Positions 37,388 through 46,113 of a DNA stretch of 64,000 bases are shown here, piece by piece (the stretch's first letter is position 1; the number at the start of each line of letters is the position of its first letter). Origin of the DNA: Agrococcus jejuensis. GTDB taxonomy: Bacteria > Actinomycetota > Actinomycetes > Actinomycetales > Microbacteriaceae. The DNA lies in the NCBI RefSeq assembly GCF_900099705.1, contig NZ_LT629695.1:2418001-2482000 (forward strand). The letters run 5' to 3'. The notes below the pieces were generated by a model that was not told the DNA's origin, did no database searches, and worked only from the letters and a program-made list of their open reading frames with translations. A program made the position numbers and the translations under genes.

Positions 37388-40063
37388 TTGGCAGACGGCA
37401 CGAAGCTCGTCATCGTCGAGAGCCCTGCGAAGGGCAAGACGATCGAGCGCTACCTCGGCGAGGGATACAAGGTCCTGGCATCGGTCGGGCACATCCGCGA
37501 CCTCGTGAGCCCTCGCGACCTCCCTGCGGACATGAAGAAGGGTCCGTTCGGCAAGTTCGCCGTCGACGTCGACTCCGCCTTCGAGCCGTACTACGTCGTC
37601 AACGACGACAAGCGCAAGACGGTCACCGAGCTCAAGAAGGCGCTCAAGGACGCCGACGAGCTCATCCTCGCGACTGATGAGGACCGCGAGGGCGAGGCCA
37701 TCGCGTGGCACCTGCTCGAGGTGCTGAAGCCCAAGGTGCCCGTGCAGCGCATGGTCTTCCACGAGATCACGAAGGAGGCCATCGAGCACGCGCGCGACAA
37801 CACGCGCCAGCTCGACATGGACCTCGTCGACGCGCAGGAGACCCGCCGCATCCTCGACCGCCTCTACGGCTACGAGGTGAGCCCCGTGCTGTGGCGCAAG
37901 GTGCGCCAGGGCCTGTCGGCCGGCCGCGTGCAGTCGCCCACCGCTCGACTCATCGTCGACCGCGAGCGCGAGCGCATGGCGTTCGTGCCCGCCGCGTACT
38001 GGAGCCTCGCCGCCACGTTCGACGCATCGGGCAAGGAGTTCCTCGCCCGCCTCGTGCGCCTCGACGGCGCCCGCGTCGCCACCGGCTCCGACTTCGACGA
38101 CCGCGGCCAGGTCAAGGGCGTGCGCACGATCCTCGACGCCGAGGCCGCCGCCTCGCTCGCCGAGGAGCTCGAGGCGTCGGCCTTCGAGGTCGCGAGCGTC
38201 GAGTCGAAGCCGTACCGCCGCCGTCCGTCGGCGCCGTTCACGACGTCGACACTGCAGCAGGAGGCCGGCCGCAAGCTGCGCTTCTCTGCGAAGCAGACGA
38301 TGTCGGTCGCGCAGTCGCTCTACGAGAACGGCTACATCACGTACATGAGGACGGACTCGCCGTCGCTCTCGGCGCAGGCGATCTCGGCCGCCCGCACGCA
38401 GGCCACCGCGCTCTACGGCGACGGCGCCGTGCCGCAGGCGCCGCGTCTGTACTCCGGCAAGTCGAAGTCGGCGCAGGAGGCCCACGAGGCCATCCGCCCG
38501 GCCGGCGACGCCTTCGCGACGCCCTCGTCGCTCAAGGGCAAGCTCACCGACAACGAGCACCGCCTCTACGACCTCATCTGGAAGCGCACCGTCGCGAGCC
38601 AGATGATCGACGCGACCGGTCAGACGGCCACGATCACGATCGCGTCGGCGAAGACGAGCCGCGGCGTCGCCGAGCTCACCGCATCCGGCACCGTCATCAC
38701 CGAGCCCGGCTTCCTGCAGGCGTACGAGGAGGGCAAGGACGTCGATCGCTACGCCGACGACGCCGAGCAGGATGCGACGCTGCCCGATGTCAAGGCGAAG
38801 GACGCCCTGGGCCTGAAGAACCTGGACCGCAAGGACCACGTCACGACGCCCCCGCCGCGCTACACCGAGGCGAGCCTCGTGAAGGCGCTCGAGGAGCTCG
38901 AGATCGGTCGCCCGTCGACGTACGCGTCGATCATCGACACGATCGTGCGCCGCGGCTTCGTCACGGTGCGCGGCGGCGCGCTCGTGCCCGAGTGGATCGC
39001 GTTCGCGACGATGAACCTGCTCGAGGAGCACCTCGGCCAGTACGTCGACTACGACTTCACGGCCGAGATGCTCGCCGACCTCGACCGCATCGCCGACGGC
39101 GACGCCGACCGCGTCGAGTGGCTCACGCGCTTCTACCGCGGGCACGACGGCAAGCCGGGCCTGCGCGACGTCGTCGGCAACCTCGGCGAGATCGACGCGC
39201 GCGCCGTCAACTCCATCGACCTCGGCGAGGGCGTCACGCTGCGCGTCGGCCAGTACGGCCCGTACCTCGAGCGCATCGACGAGCAGGGCACGATCCAGCG
39301 CGCGAACGTGCCAGAGGAGCTCACGCCCGACGAGCTGACGCTCGTGCGCGCGCAGGAGCTGCTGGATGCGCCGCCCGTCGAGGAGCGCGTGCTCGGCGAG
39401 CACCCCGAGACCGGCAAGTCGATCATCGTGAAGGACGGCCGCTTCGGCCCGTACGTGCAGGAGGTCGAGCCCGAGCCCGAGACTCCCGCCGAGCCCGAGC
39501 TCACGAAGACCGGCAAGCCCAAGCGCGTGCCGAAGCCGCCGAAGCCGCGCACGGCCTCGCTCTTCAAGACCATGACGCCCGAGTCGATCGACCTCGACGC
39601 CGCCGTCGCGCTGCTGTCGCTGCCGCGCACGATCGGCATCGACCCGGCCGACGAGTCGGCGACGCCCATCACGGTGCGCAACGGCCGCTACGGCCCCTTC
39701 ATCACGAAGGGCGACGAGACGCGCTCGCTCGACAGCGAGGACGAGATCTTCACGATCACGCTCGAGCAGGCGATCGAGAAGCTCGCGCAGCCGAAGTACG
39801 GTGCCCGTCGCCAGTCGTCGGCGCTCGCCGAGTTCGACGCGGATCCCGTGAGCGGCAAGCCGATCAAGGTCAAGGACGGACGCTTCGGCCCGTACGTGAC
39901 CGACGGCGAGACGAACGCGACGATCCCGCGCGGCGAGGACATCGCCGCCGTGACGTTCGAGCGCGCCGTCGAGCTGCTGCAGATCAAGCGCGACAAGGGT
40001 CCGGCGAAGAAGCCGGCGGCGCGCAAGGCGCCCGCCAAGCGACGCACGCCCGCCAAGAAGTAG
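37388..40063 (+). CDS. topA: DNA topoisomerase I
   Basis: An 891-residue type IA topoisomerase that relaxes negative supercoils. The Toprim domain starts KLVIVESPAKGKTIERYL and holds TDEDREGEAIAWHL. The active-site Tyr319 is in ITYMRTDSPS. The C-terminus lacks zinc-finger cysteines. It has four copies of the actinobacterial topo-C repeat (GQYGPYLE, GRFGPYVQ, GRYGPFIT, GRFGPYVT) and a Lys/Ala/Pro tail that binds DNA. I place the start at TTG 37388 because GGAAGGAC ends seven bases before it and it begins the family's opening strand. tmk and holB follow closely. Confidence 0.96.
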   Translation: MADGTKLVIVESPAKGKTIERYLGEGYKVLASVGHIRDLVSPRDLPADMKKGPFGKFAVDVDSAFEPYYVVNDDKRKTVTELKKALKDADELILATDEDREGEAIAWHLLEVLKPKVPVQRMVFHEITKEAIEHARDNTRQLDMDLVDAQETRRILDRLYGYEVSPVLWRKVRQGLSAGRVQSPTARLIVDRERERMAFVPAAYWSLAATFDASGKEFLARLVRLDGARVATGSDFDDRGQVKGVRTILDAEAAASLAEELEASAFEVASVESKPYRRRPSAPFTTSTLQQEAGRKLRFSAKQTMSVAQSLYENGYITYMRTDSPSLSAQAISAARTQATALYGDGAVPQAPRLYSGKSKSAQEAHEAIRPAGDAFATPSSLKGKLTDNEHRLYDLIWKRTVASQMIDATGQTATITIASAKTSRGVAELTASGTVITEPGFLQAYEEGKDVDRYADDAEQDATLPDVKAKDALGLKNLDRKDHVTTPPPRYTEASLVKALEELEIGRPSTYASIIDTIVRRGFVTVRGGALVPEWIAFATMNLLEEHLGQYVDYDFTAEMLADLDRIADGDADRVEWLTRFYRGHDGKPGLRDVVGNLGEIDARAVNSIDLGEGVTLRVGQYGPYLERIDEQGTIQRANVPEELTPDELTLVRAQELLDAPPVEERVLGEHPETGKSIIVKDGRFGPYVQEVEPEPETPAEPELTKTGKPKRVPKPPKPRTASLFKTMTPESIDLDAAVALLSLPRTIGIDPADESATPITVRNGRYGPFITKGDETRSLDSEDEIFTITLEQAIEKLAQPKYGARRQSSALAEFDADPVSGKPIKVKDGRFGPYVTDGETNATIPRGEDIAAVTFERAVELLQIKRDKGPAKKPAARKAPAKRRTPAKK

Positions 40064-40068
40064 GCGCG

Positions 40069-40695
40069 GTGGCAGGGCTCTTCGTCACGCTCGAAGGCGG
40101 CGACGGCGCAGGCAAGTCGACGCAGTCGACGCTGCTCGCCGACTGGCTGCGGGAGGCGGGTCGCACGGTCGTGACGACGCGCGAGCCCGGCGGCACCGAC
40201 CTGGGCGTCGAGATCCGCCACCTCGTGCAGCACCGTCGCGGCCACGTCGCGCCGCGCGCCGAGGCGCTGCTCTACGCCGCCGACCGTGCGCATCACGTCG
40301 CGACGCTCGTGCGCCCCGCGCTCGAGCGCGGCGACGTCGTGCTGCAGGACCGCTACCTCGACTCGTCGGTCGCCTACCAGGGCGCGGGCCGCGTGCTCGG
40401 CACCGACGAGGTGCGCGACCTGTCGCTGTGGGCCGTCGACGGCCTGCTGCCCGACCTCACGATCCTGCTCGACCTCGACCCCGCCGAGGGCCGCCGTCGC
40501 ATGGCTGCGCGCGTGGATGCGCCGTACGACCGGCTCGAGGAGGCGCCCGACGACCTCCACGTGCGCGTGCGCGACCAGTACCTCGCGCTCGCGGCTGCCG
40601 AGCCCGAGCGGTTCCTCGTCGTCGATGCCGCAGGCAGCCCCGACGAGATCCACGCCGCCGTGCGCGCCCGCGTCGCCGCGCTGCTGGAGGGCTGA
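40069..40695 (+). CDS. tmk: Thymidylate kinase
   Basis: A 208-residue enzyme phosphorylating dTMP to dTDP. It has P-loop LEGGDGAGKST, TTREPGGTDLG (the DR/E-P-G motif that contacts dTMP), the DRYLDSSVAYQGAGR segment, and LDLDPAEGRRRMAAR near the LID. GTG 40069 lies five bases after the topA stop. There is no good Shine-Dalgarno, so it may be read by reinitiation. With tdk upstream in the window, it completes thymidine salvage to dTDP. holB begins one base after the stop, as in other actinobacteria. Confidence 0.95.
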   Translation: MAGLFVTLEGGDGAGKSTQSTLLADWLREAGRTVVTTREPGGTDLGVEIRHLVQHRRGHVAPRAEALLYAADRAHHVATLVRPALERGDVVLQDRYLDSSVAYQGAGRVLGTDEVRDLSLWAVDGLLPDLTILLDLDPAEGRRRMAARVDAPYDRLEEAPDDLHVRVRDQYLALAAAEPERFLVVDAAGSPDEIHAAVRARVAALLEG

Positions 40696-40696
40696 G

Positions 40697-41848
40697 ATGA
40701 CGACGGACCCCTGGGGCGAGATCATCGGCCAGGACGACGCCGTCGCCACCCTGCGGCGCGCGGCCGCCTCGCCGGGCACGTCGGCGATGACGCACGCGTG
40801 GCTCATCACGGGCCCGCCAGGATCGGGTCGCTCGAACCTCGCGTTCGCGTTCGCGACGGCGCTGCTGTCGCCCGCCGGCACGATCGACGAGCGCGTCGCC
40901 ATCCAGGTCGCGGCGCGCACGCATCCCGACCTCGTCGTGCTCGCGACCGAGGGCGTGACGATCAAGATCGACGCGGCCCGCGACGCCGTGCAGCGCGCGT
41001 CGCTGTCGCCGGCGTCGTCGCGGCACCGCGTCGTCGTGGTCGAGGACGCCGACCGCATGGTCGAGCGCACGTCGAACACGCTGCTGAAGGCGCTCGAGGA
41101 GCCGCCGGAGGACACGGTGTGGATCCTGTGCGCGCCCGGCGAGTCCGACCTGCTGCCCACGATCCGCTCGCGCGTGCGCACGGTGTCGCTCGGCGTGCCC
41201 GACGCGGATGCCGTCGCGCGCCTGCTCGTCGAGCGCGACGGCGTCGACCCCGGGCTCGCGGCGCAGGTGGCGCGCGAGGCGCAGAGCCACATCGGCATGG
41301 CGCGCAGGCTCGCGACGAACGACGAGGCGCGCTCGCGCCGTGCCGAGACGCTCGACCTCGCGCTGCGCGTGCAGACCGCGGGCCACGCGGTGCTCGCCGC
41401 CGCCCGGTTCATCGAGATCGCGGGCGCAGACGCCGAGGCGCTCGGTGCCGACCAGGACGCCGCCGAGCGCGACCAGGCGCTGCGCCAGATGGGCATCGCG
41501 CCCGGCGGCACGGTGCCGCCGCAGCTGCGCAGGCAGCTGCGCGAGCTGGAGTCGCTGCAGAAGGAGCGCGCGAAGCGCGGCCTGCGCGACGGCGTCGACC
41601 GCATCCTCGTCGACCTGCTCTCGCTCTTCCGCGACATCCTGCTGACGCAGCTCGGCGTCGCGCACGAGCTCGTGAACGCGGCGCAGCAGCAGCGCATCGA
41701 GGAGGCGGCGCGCGGTCGCCGCCCCGAGGACACGCTCGCGGTGCTCGACGCCATCCAGGTGACGCGCGAGCGCATCGAGGCGAACGTGCCTGCGCTGCTG
41801 GCGCTCGAGGCGCTGCTCGTCGTCGTCGCCGCGCCCGACGCGCGCTGA
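40697..41848 (+). CDS. holB: DNA polymerase III delta-prime subunit
   Basis: A 383-residue clamp-loader subunit. It opens with PWGEIIGQDDAVATLRRA. Its P-loop is degraded to GPPGSGRSN (Arg in place of Lys), fitting delta-prime's role as a non-hydrolysing stator. VVVVEDADRMVERTSNTLLKALEEPP carries the normal SRC-region context, and the arginine segment reads PTIRSRVRTV. The usual four zinc cysteines after helix 2 are absent. The C-terminal domain is helical. GGAGG lies six bases before ATG 40697. It is co-transcribed with topA and tmk. Confidence 0.93.
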   Translation: MTTDPWGEIIGQDDAVATLRRAAASPGTSAMTHAWLITGPPGSGRSNLAFAFATALLSPAGTIDERVAIQVAARTHPDLVVLATEGVTIKIDAARDAVQRASLSPASSRHRVVVVEDADRMVERTSNTLLKALEEPPEDTVWILCAPGESDLLPTIRSRVRTVSLGVPDADAVARLLVERDGVDPGLAAQVAREAQSHIGMARRLATNDEARSRRAETLDLALRVQTAGHAVLAAARFIEIAGADAEALGADQDAAERDQALRQMGIAPGGTVPPQLRRQLRELESLQKERAKRGLRDGVDRILVDLLSLFRDILLTQLGVAHELVNAAQQQRIEEAARGRRPEDTLAVLDAIQVTRERIEANVPALLALEALLVVVAAPDAR

Positions 41849-41874
41849 CCCGAGCGCGTGGAGGCGCGCGCCCG

Positions 41875-41880
41875 TAGCAT
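41875..41880 (+). promoter_or_regulatory. -10 box of the lipoprotein hydrolase
   Basis: TAGCAT predicts a transcription start near 41887. This favours ATG 41906, with GAAGGG upstream, over in-frame ATG 41879, which overlaps the box. Confidence 0.5.
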
Positions 41881-41905
41881 GAGCGCGGACGAAGGGACCC
41901 CCTCC

Positions 41906-43501
41906 ATGGCATCGAGGCTCCGCCGCAGCGGCATCGCCGTCGCGCTCGCAGCATCCATCGCGGTCGCGCTCTCGGGCTGCATCGTGCTGCCGCCGAACCT
42001 CGTCCCCGGCCCCGGCGGCACGACGCCGACGACGCCCGCGACCGGCCAGCCCCTCGAGTTCACGCCGACGGGGGAGGACGTGGATGCGGGCCTCGAGCCG
42101 TACTACGCGCAGGACGTCGACTGGACGCTGTGCGCCGGCGGCTACACGTGCGGCACGATCGACGCCCCGATGGACTGGTTCACCCCCGAGGACGGCCGCT
42201 CGATCGAGGTGAGCATGATCATCCGGCCCGCCGACGGCGAGGTGTGGGGCTCGATGCTCTACAACCCCGGCGGTCCCGGCGGCTCGGGCCTCGAGTACGT
42301 GCGCAGCTACGCCGACTACCTCGTCGCCCCCGAGGTGCTCGAGCACTACAACCTCGTCGGCTTCGACCCCCGCGGCGTCGGCCAGTCGACGCCGATCACC
42401 TGCTACGACGACCCGTCGACGCTGTACGACTACCTGTGGGAGATCCCCGAGGGTCCCGCGCCCGAGCCGCTGTCCGACGAGGCCCTGCAGCAGCAGCTCG
42501 ACGACGCCGGCGAGTTCGGCGACGCGTGCCTGCAGTACACGGGCGAGGCGCTGGAGTTCATGGGCACCGAGCAGGCGGCGAGCGACATGGACCTCATGCG
42601 CGCGCTGCTCGGCGAGGAGCACCTGCAGTACCTGGGCGTCTCGTACGGCACGCTGCTGGGCGCGACGTACGCCGACCTCTTCCCCGACCACGTGGGCCGC
42701 TTCGTGCTCGACGCCGCCGTCGCACCCGATGCGACCGACGCCGAGGGCACGCTCTTCCAGGCGGGCGGCTTCGAGCTGGCGCTGCGCAACTGGATGGCCG
42801 ACTGCCTGAGCGTGGGCACGTGCCCGTTCACGGCGGGCGACGTCGACGGCGCCATGCAGCAGGTCGGCACGCTGCTGAGCGACCTCGAGGCGTCGCCGCT
42901 CGACGCGAGCGACGGCCGTCAGCTGGGCTCGAGCGCCATGTTCACGGCCGTCGCGGCGAACCTGTACTCGCCGTCGCAGTGGGGCACGCTGCGCTCGGTG
43001 TTCGCCGACGTGCTGAACGGCTCGGCCGACTCGGCGTTCGCCGAGGCCGACCGCTACTACGGCGTGAACCCCGACGGCACGTTCGCCGACAACTCCTTCG
43101 AGGCGCTCATCGGCGTCAACTGCCTCGACGCCCCGGCGGTGACGGACTTCGACGAGGTGCGCGCGAACGCCGAGGCGATCCGCGCGGTCGCGCCGACGCT
43201 GTGGCAGCAGTTCTCGGGCATGTCGACGTGCGCGGCGTGGCCGTTCGCAGCGACGCGCGAGCCGCACGTCATCACGGCGCCGGGCGCCGAGCCGATCATC
43301 GTCATCGGCGGCCTCAACGACCCGGCGACGCCGTACGAGCAGTCGGTGTCGCTCGCCGACCAGCTCGAGAGCGGCGTGCTCATCTCGGTGGATGCCGAGG
43401 GTCACTCGCAGTACAACCAGGGCAACGCGTGCGTCGACGACCCGGTGAACGAGTACTTCCTCACCGGCACGGCGCCGTCGGGGGACATCGACGGCTGCTG
43501 A
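41906..43501 (+). CDS. Secreted TAP-like alpha/beta hydrolase lipoprotein
   Basis: A 531-residue exported hydrolase of the tripeptidyl-aminopeptidase-like S33 family. The lipobox ALSGC puts the lipidated Cys at residue 25. The oxyanion motif NPGGPGGSG precedes the nucleophile Ser246 in GVSYGT. Asp472 (GLNDPATP) and His500 (AEGHSQY) complete the triad. GTCPF and other cysteines may form disulfides. It probably trims peptides outside the membrane, which would suit the nearby peptide importer, though no co-regulation is shown. GAAGGG is nine bases upstream of ATG. Confidence 0.9.
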   Translation: MASRLRRSGIAVALAASIAVALSGCIVLPPNLVPGPGGTTPTTPATGQPLEFTPTGEDVDAGLEPYYAQDVDWTLCAGGYTCGTIDAPMDWFTPEDGRSIEVSMIIRPADGEVWGSMLYNPGGPGGSGLEYVRSYADYLVAPEVLEHYNLVGFDPRGVGQSTPITCYDDPSTLYDYLWEIPEGPAPEPLSDEALQQQLDDAGEFGDACLQYTGEALEFMGTEQAASDMDLMRALLGEEHLQYLGVSYGTLLGATYADLFPDHVGRFVLDAAVAPDATDAEGTLFQAGGFELALRNWMADCLSVGTCPFTAGDVDGAMQQVGTLLSDLEASPLDASDGRQLGSSAMFTAVAANLYSPSQWGTLRSVFADVLNGSADSAFAEADRYYGVNPDGTFADNSFEALIGVNCLDAPAVTDFDEVRANAEAIRAVAPTLWQQFSGMSTCAAWPFAATREPHVITAPGAEPIIVIGGLNDPATPYEQSVSLADQLESGVLISVDAEGHSQYNQGNACVDDPVNEYFLTGTAPSGDIDGC

Positions 43502-43525
43502 CCGCATCCACGATTCGCTGCAACC

Positions 43526-43540
43526 TTGCAGTGACTGCAA
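43526..43540. promoter_or_regulatory. TetR operator
   Basis: TTGCAGT and ACTGCAA flank one G, ending ten bases before the regulator's start. A partly overlapping second palindrome, TGCAA-CC-TTGCA, extends it upstream. Its position suggests autorepression by the TetR protein. Confidence 0.65.
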
Positions 43541-43550
43541 CAATGGAGCC

Positions 43551-44147
43551 ATGACGGACGAAGGACTGCGCGCGCGCAAGCGCCGCCGCACCAGCGCTGC
43601 GATCCAGCGCGCCGCCCTCGAGCTCGCCCTCGAGCGCGGCGACCTGCACCCGCCGGTCGACGCCATCGCGTCGCGCGCCGACGTGAGCCCGCGCACGTTC
43701 TTCAACTACTTCGCGACGCGCGACGAGGCGCTCGTGGGGGAGCCCATGCAGTTCCCCGACGACGCCGACCCCACGGTCGGCACCGACCTGCTCGACATGC
43801 TCGAGACCATCTCGCTGCAGGTGCTCGGCGACCGCGAGCTCGACCGCGACCTCATCCTGCTGCGCCGCGACGTCATGCGGCAGCACCCCGAGCTCTTCGC
43901 CCGCCGCGTCGTGCAGAGCCACGAGATCGAGCAGCAGCTCATCCGCCTCGCCGAGCGGCGCGCGGCCCTCGACGGCACCGACCGCCCGCACGAGCGCGGC
44001 CGCATCGCGGCGCTCGTCGCCATGGGTGCGCTGCGCGCCGGATGGATGCGCTGGGTCGACCGCGCGGGCGGCGAGAGCCTCGAGGACGCCGTGCGCGCGA
44101 CGTTCGACGAGGTGCGCACCATGGTGCGCACGGCCGTCGTCGTCTGA
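43551..44147 (+). CDS. TetR-family transcriptional regulator
   Basis: A 198-residue repressor. The N-terminal helix-turn-helix is clear (AIQRAALELALERG...VDAIASRADVSPRTFFNYFATRDEAL). The C-terminal ligand-binding domain is helical, with ALRAGWMRWVDRAGG near the end as in MftR/AcrR-like actinobacterial repressors. GGAG lies only two bases before ATG 43551, so the start may be read leaderlessly. A perfect inverted repeat sits over the promoter. No efflux pump is adjacent: the next gene is the peptide ABC operon 226 bp away, on the same strand. The ligand is unknown. Confidence 0.9.
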   Translation: MTDEGLRARKRRRTSAAIQRAALELALERGDLHPPVDAIASRADVSPRTFFNYFATRDEALVGEPMQFPDDADPTVGTDLLDMLETISLQVLGDRELDRDLILLRRDVMRQHPELFARRVVQSHEIEQQLIRLAERRAALDGTDRPHERGRIAALVAMGALRAGWMRWVDRAGGESLEDAVRATFDEVRTMVRTAVVV

Positions 44148-44286
44148 CGCCGCCGAGCGCCGCATCGAGCGTCGTGCTGCACCGCGACCGGCGCGATCGA
44201 GCATCCTGAGACGCCCCAGGTGTCGGCGCTGGTCACGGTCCGATCACGACCTCGCCATCTCGGCGGTCTGGACCACGGGGCGCGGG

Positions 44287-44292
44287 TAGCGT
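44287..44292 (+). promoter_or_regulatory. -10 box of the peptide ABC operon
   Basis: TAGCGT lies 81 bases before the GTG start, leaving a leader of about 75 nt. No recognisable riboswitch. Confidence 0.4.
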
Positions 44293-44373
44293 GCAGGGAA
44301 CGCGTGGCGTCCGCCGCCGACCCGGTCGGCGTCGGCCGTGCGCCTGTCACAGCACCAGACCCAGGAGGTCACC

Positions 44374-46038
44374 GTGTCCCGACCCGCATCCCGGCGCCGC
44401 ACCCTCGCGGCGCTCGCCGGCGGCACCGCAGCAGTCGTCGCCCTCGTCGGCTGCGTGCAGAGCGACCGCGACGACTCCGGCGAGGCCGGCGACGTCGACT
44501 CGACGTTCGTCTTCGCCGCATCCAGCGACCCCGCGAGCCTCGACCCCGCCTTCGCGAGCGACGGCGAGACCTTCCGCGTCTCGCGCCAGATGTTCGAGGG
44601 CCTCGTCGGCGTCGAGCCCGGCACCGCCGACCCCGCCCCGCTGCTCGCCGAGAGCTGGGAGCAGTCGGAGGACGGCCTGTCGTACACCTTCGCGCTGAAG
44701 GAGGGCGTGACGTTCCACGACGGCACCGACTTCGACGCCGAGGCCGTGTGCTTCAACTTCGACCGCTGGTACAACTTCACCGGCGTCGCGCAGGCCGACT
44801 CGATGGCCTACTACTACTCGAGCCTCTTCCAGGGCTACGCGGACAGCCCCGAGAACGCGGTCTACGCGTCGTGCACCGTCGACGACGACCTGTCGGCGAC
44901 CGTGACGCTCGCGAAGCCCTTCGCAGGCTTCATCGCCGCCCTGTCGCTGCCCGCGTTCGCGATGCAGTCGCCGACGGCGCTGCAGGAGTTCAACGCGGAC
45001 GACGTCGGCGGCACGGCCGAGGCGCCGACGCTGTCGGAGTACGCCGAGGGTCACCCCGTCGGCACCGGCCCGTTCTCGTTCGACTCGTGGGAGGTCGGCG
45101 CGCAGCTGCAGCTGAGCGCATACCCCGACTACTGGGGCGAGCAGGGCGACGTGCAGGAGATCATCTTCCGCGTCATCGACGACCCGACCGCGCGCCGCCA
45201 GGCGCTCGAGGCCGGCGACGTCGACGGCTACGACCTCGTGAGCCCCGCCGACGCGGCAGCGCTCGAGGACGACGGCTACCTCATCGAGTCGCGCGACCCG
45301 TTCACGATCCTCTACCTCGGCATGAACCAGCAGGTGCCCGAGCTGCAGGACGTGCGCGTGCGCCAGGCCATCACGATGGCGATCGACCGCGACCAGCTCG
45401 TGTCGCAGACGCTGCCCGAGGGCACCGAGGTCGCCAACCAGTTCATCCCGCCGTCGGTCGCGGGCTACAACGACGACGTCACCGAGTACGCGTACGACCC
45501 GGAGGCCGCGCGTGCGCTGCTCGCCGAGGCCGGCTACCCGGACGGCTTCACGCTGCAGTTCAACTACCCGACGAACGTCTCGCGTCCGTACATGCCGAAC
45601 CCCGAGGAGATCTTCACGAACATCTCCGCGCAGCTCGAGGAGATCGGCATCACGGTCGACCCGCAGCCGAACGCATGGTCGCCCGACTACCTGGACCGCA
45701 TCCAGGGCGGCTCGGACCACGGCATCCACCTGCTCGGCTGGACCGGCGACTACAACGACACCGACAACTTCCTCGGCGTCTTCTTCGGTGGCGAGTCGCC
45801 CGAGTGGGGCTTCGACAACGAGCAGCTGTTCTCCGACCTGGCCGCCGCCCGCGCGGAGCCGGACCTCGACGCGCAGATCCCGCTCTACGAGGCGATCAAC
45901 GAGGAGGTCGCGACGTTCATCCCCGGTGTGCCGCTCGCGCACCCGGCCCCGTCGCTGGCCTTCGCCGAGCGCGTCGAGTCGTACCCGACGAGCCCGGTGA
46001 ACGACGAGGTGTTCAACGCGATCGTGCTGACGTCGTAG
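44374..46038 (+). CDS. Peptide ABC transporter substrate-binding lipoprotein
   Basis: A 554-residue extracytoplasmic solute-binding protein of SBP family 5 (DppA/OppA-like). Its signal peptide ends with lipobox ALVGC. FAASSDPASLDPAFASDGETFRV and the YTFALKEGVTFHDGTDF block are family signatures. Later ones are VRQAITMAIDRDQLV and the ligand-pocket GWTGDYNDTDNF. GTG 44374 has a perfect AGGAGG five bases upstream; the longer frame from 44338 would put the Shine-Dalgarno inside the gene. It delivers oligopeptides or dipeptides to the two permeases that follow. Confidence 0.93.
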   Translation: MSRPASRRRTLAALAGGTAAVVALVGCVQSDRDDSGEAGDVDSTFVFAASSDPASLDPAFASDGETFRVSRQMFEGLVGVEPGTADPAPLLAESWEQSEDGLSYTFALKEGVTFHDGTDFDAEAVCFNFDRWYNFTGVAQADSMAYYYSSLFQGYADSPENAVYASCTVDDDLSATVTLAKPFAGFIAALSLPAFAMQSPTALQEFNADDVGGTAEAPTLSEYAEGHPVGTGPFSFDSWEVGAQLQLSAYPDYWGEQGDVQEIIFRVIDDPTARRQALEAGDVDGYDLVSPADAAALEDDGYLIESRDPFTILYLGMNQQVPELQDVRVRQAITMAIDRDQLVSQTLPEGTEVANQFIPPSVAGYNDDVTEYAYDPEAARALLAEAGYPDGFTLQFNYPTNVSRPYMPNPEEIFTNISAQLEEIGITVDPQPNAWSPDYLDRIQGGSDHGIHLLGWTGDYNDTDNFLGVFFGGESPEWGFDNEQLFSDLAAARAEPDLDAQIPLYEAINEEVATFIPGVPLAHPAPSLAFAERVESYPTSPVNDEVFNAIVLTS

Positions 46039-46060
46039 TCTCGACGACTGCATGACCATC

Positions 46061-46093
46061 GGTGGGAGGGGCCGTGATCCGGCCCCTCCCACC
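46061..46093 (+). terminator. Intercistronic hairpin after the binding-protein gene
   Basis: GGTGGGAGGGGCC pairs with GGCCCCTCCCACC around GTGATCC. It lies between the binding-protein and permease genes. Such hairpins usually stop part of the transcription or protect the abundant upstream mRNA. Confidence 0.7.
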
Positions 46094-46113
46094 GCTTCTG
46101 ACGAAAGGCCCTC

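Noticed and set aside
41879..41905. Upstream ATG 41879 as the start of the lipoprotein hydrolase
   Set aside because: It overlaps the -10 box and would put nine extra acidic residues ahead of the signal peptide.
40457..43705. Very long minus-strand frame over tmk, holB and the hydrolase
   Set aside because: The three + strand genes have clear catalytic motifs. The antisense frame is open only because stops are rare in such GC-rich DNA.
44148..44373. Riboswitch in the leader of the peptide ABC operon
   Set aside because: The leader is about 75 nt and shows no conserved aptamer pattern that I recognise.
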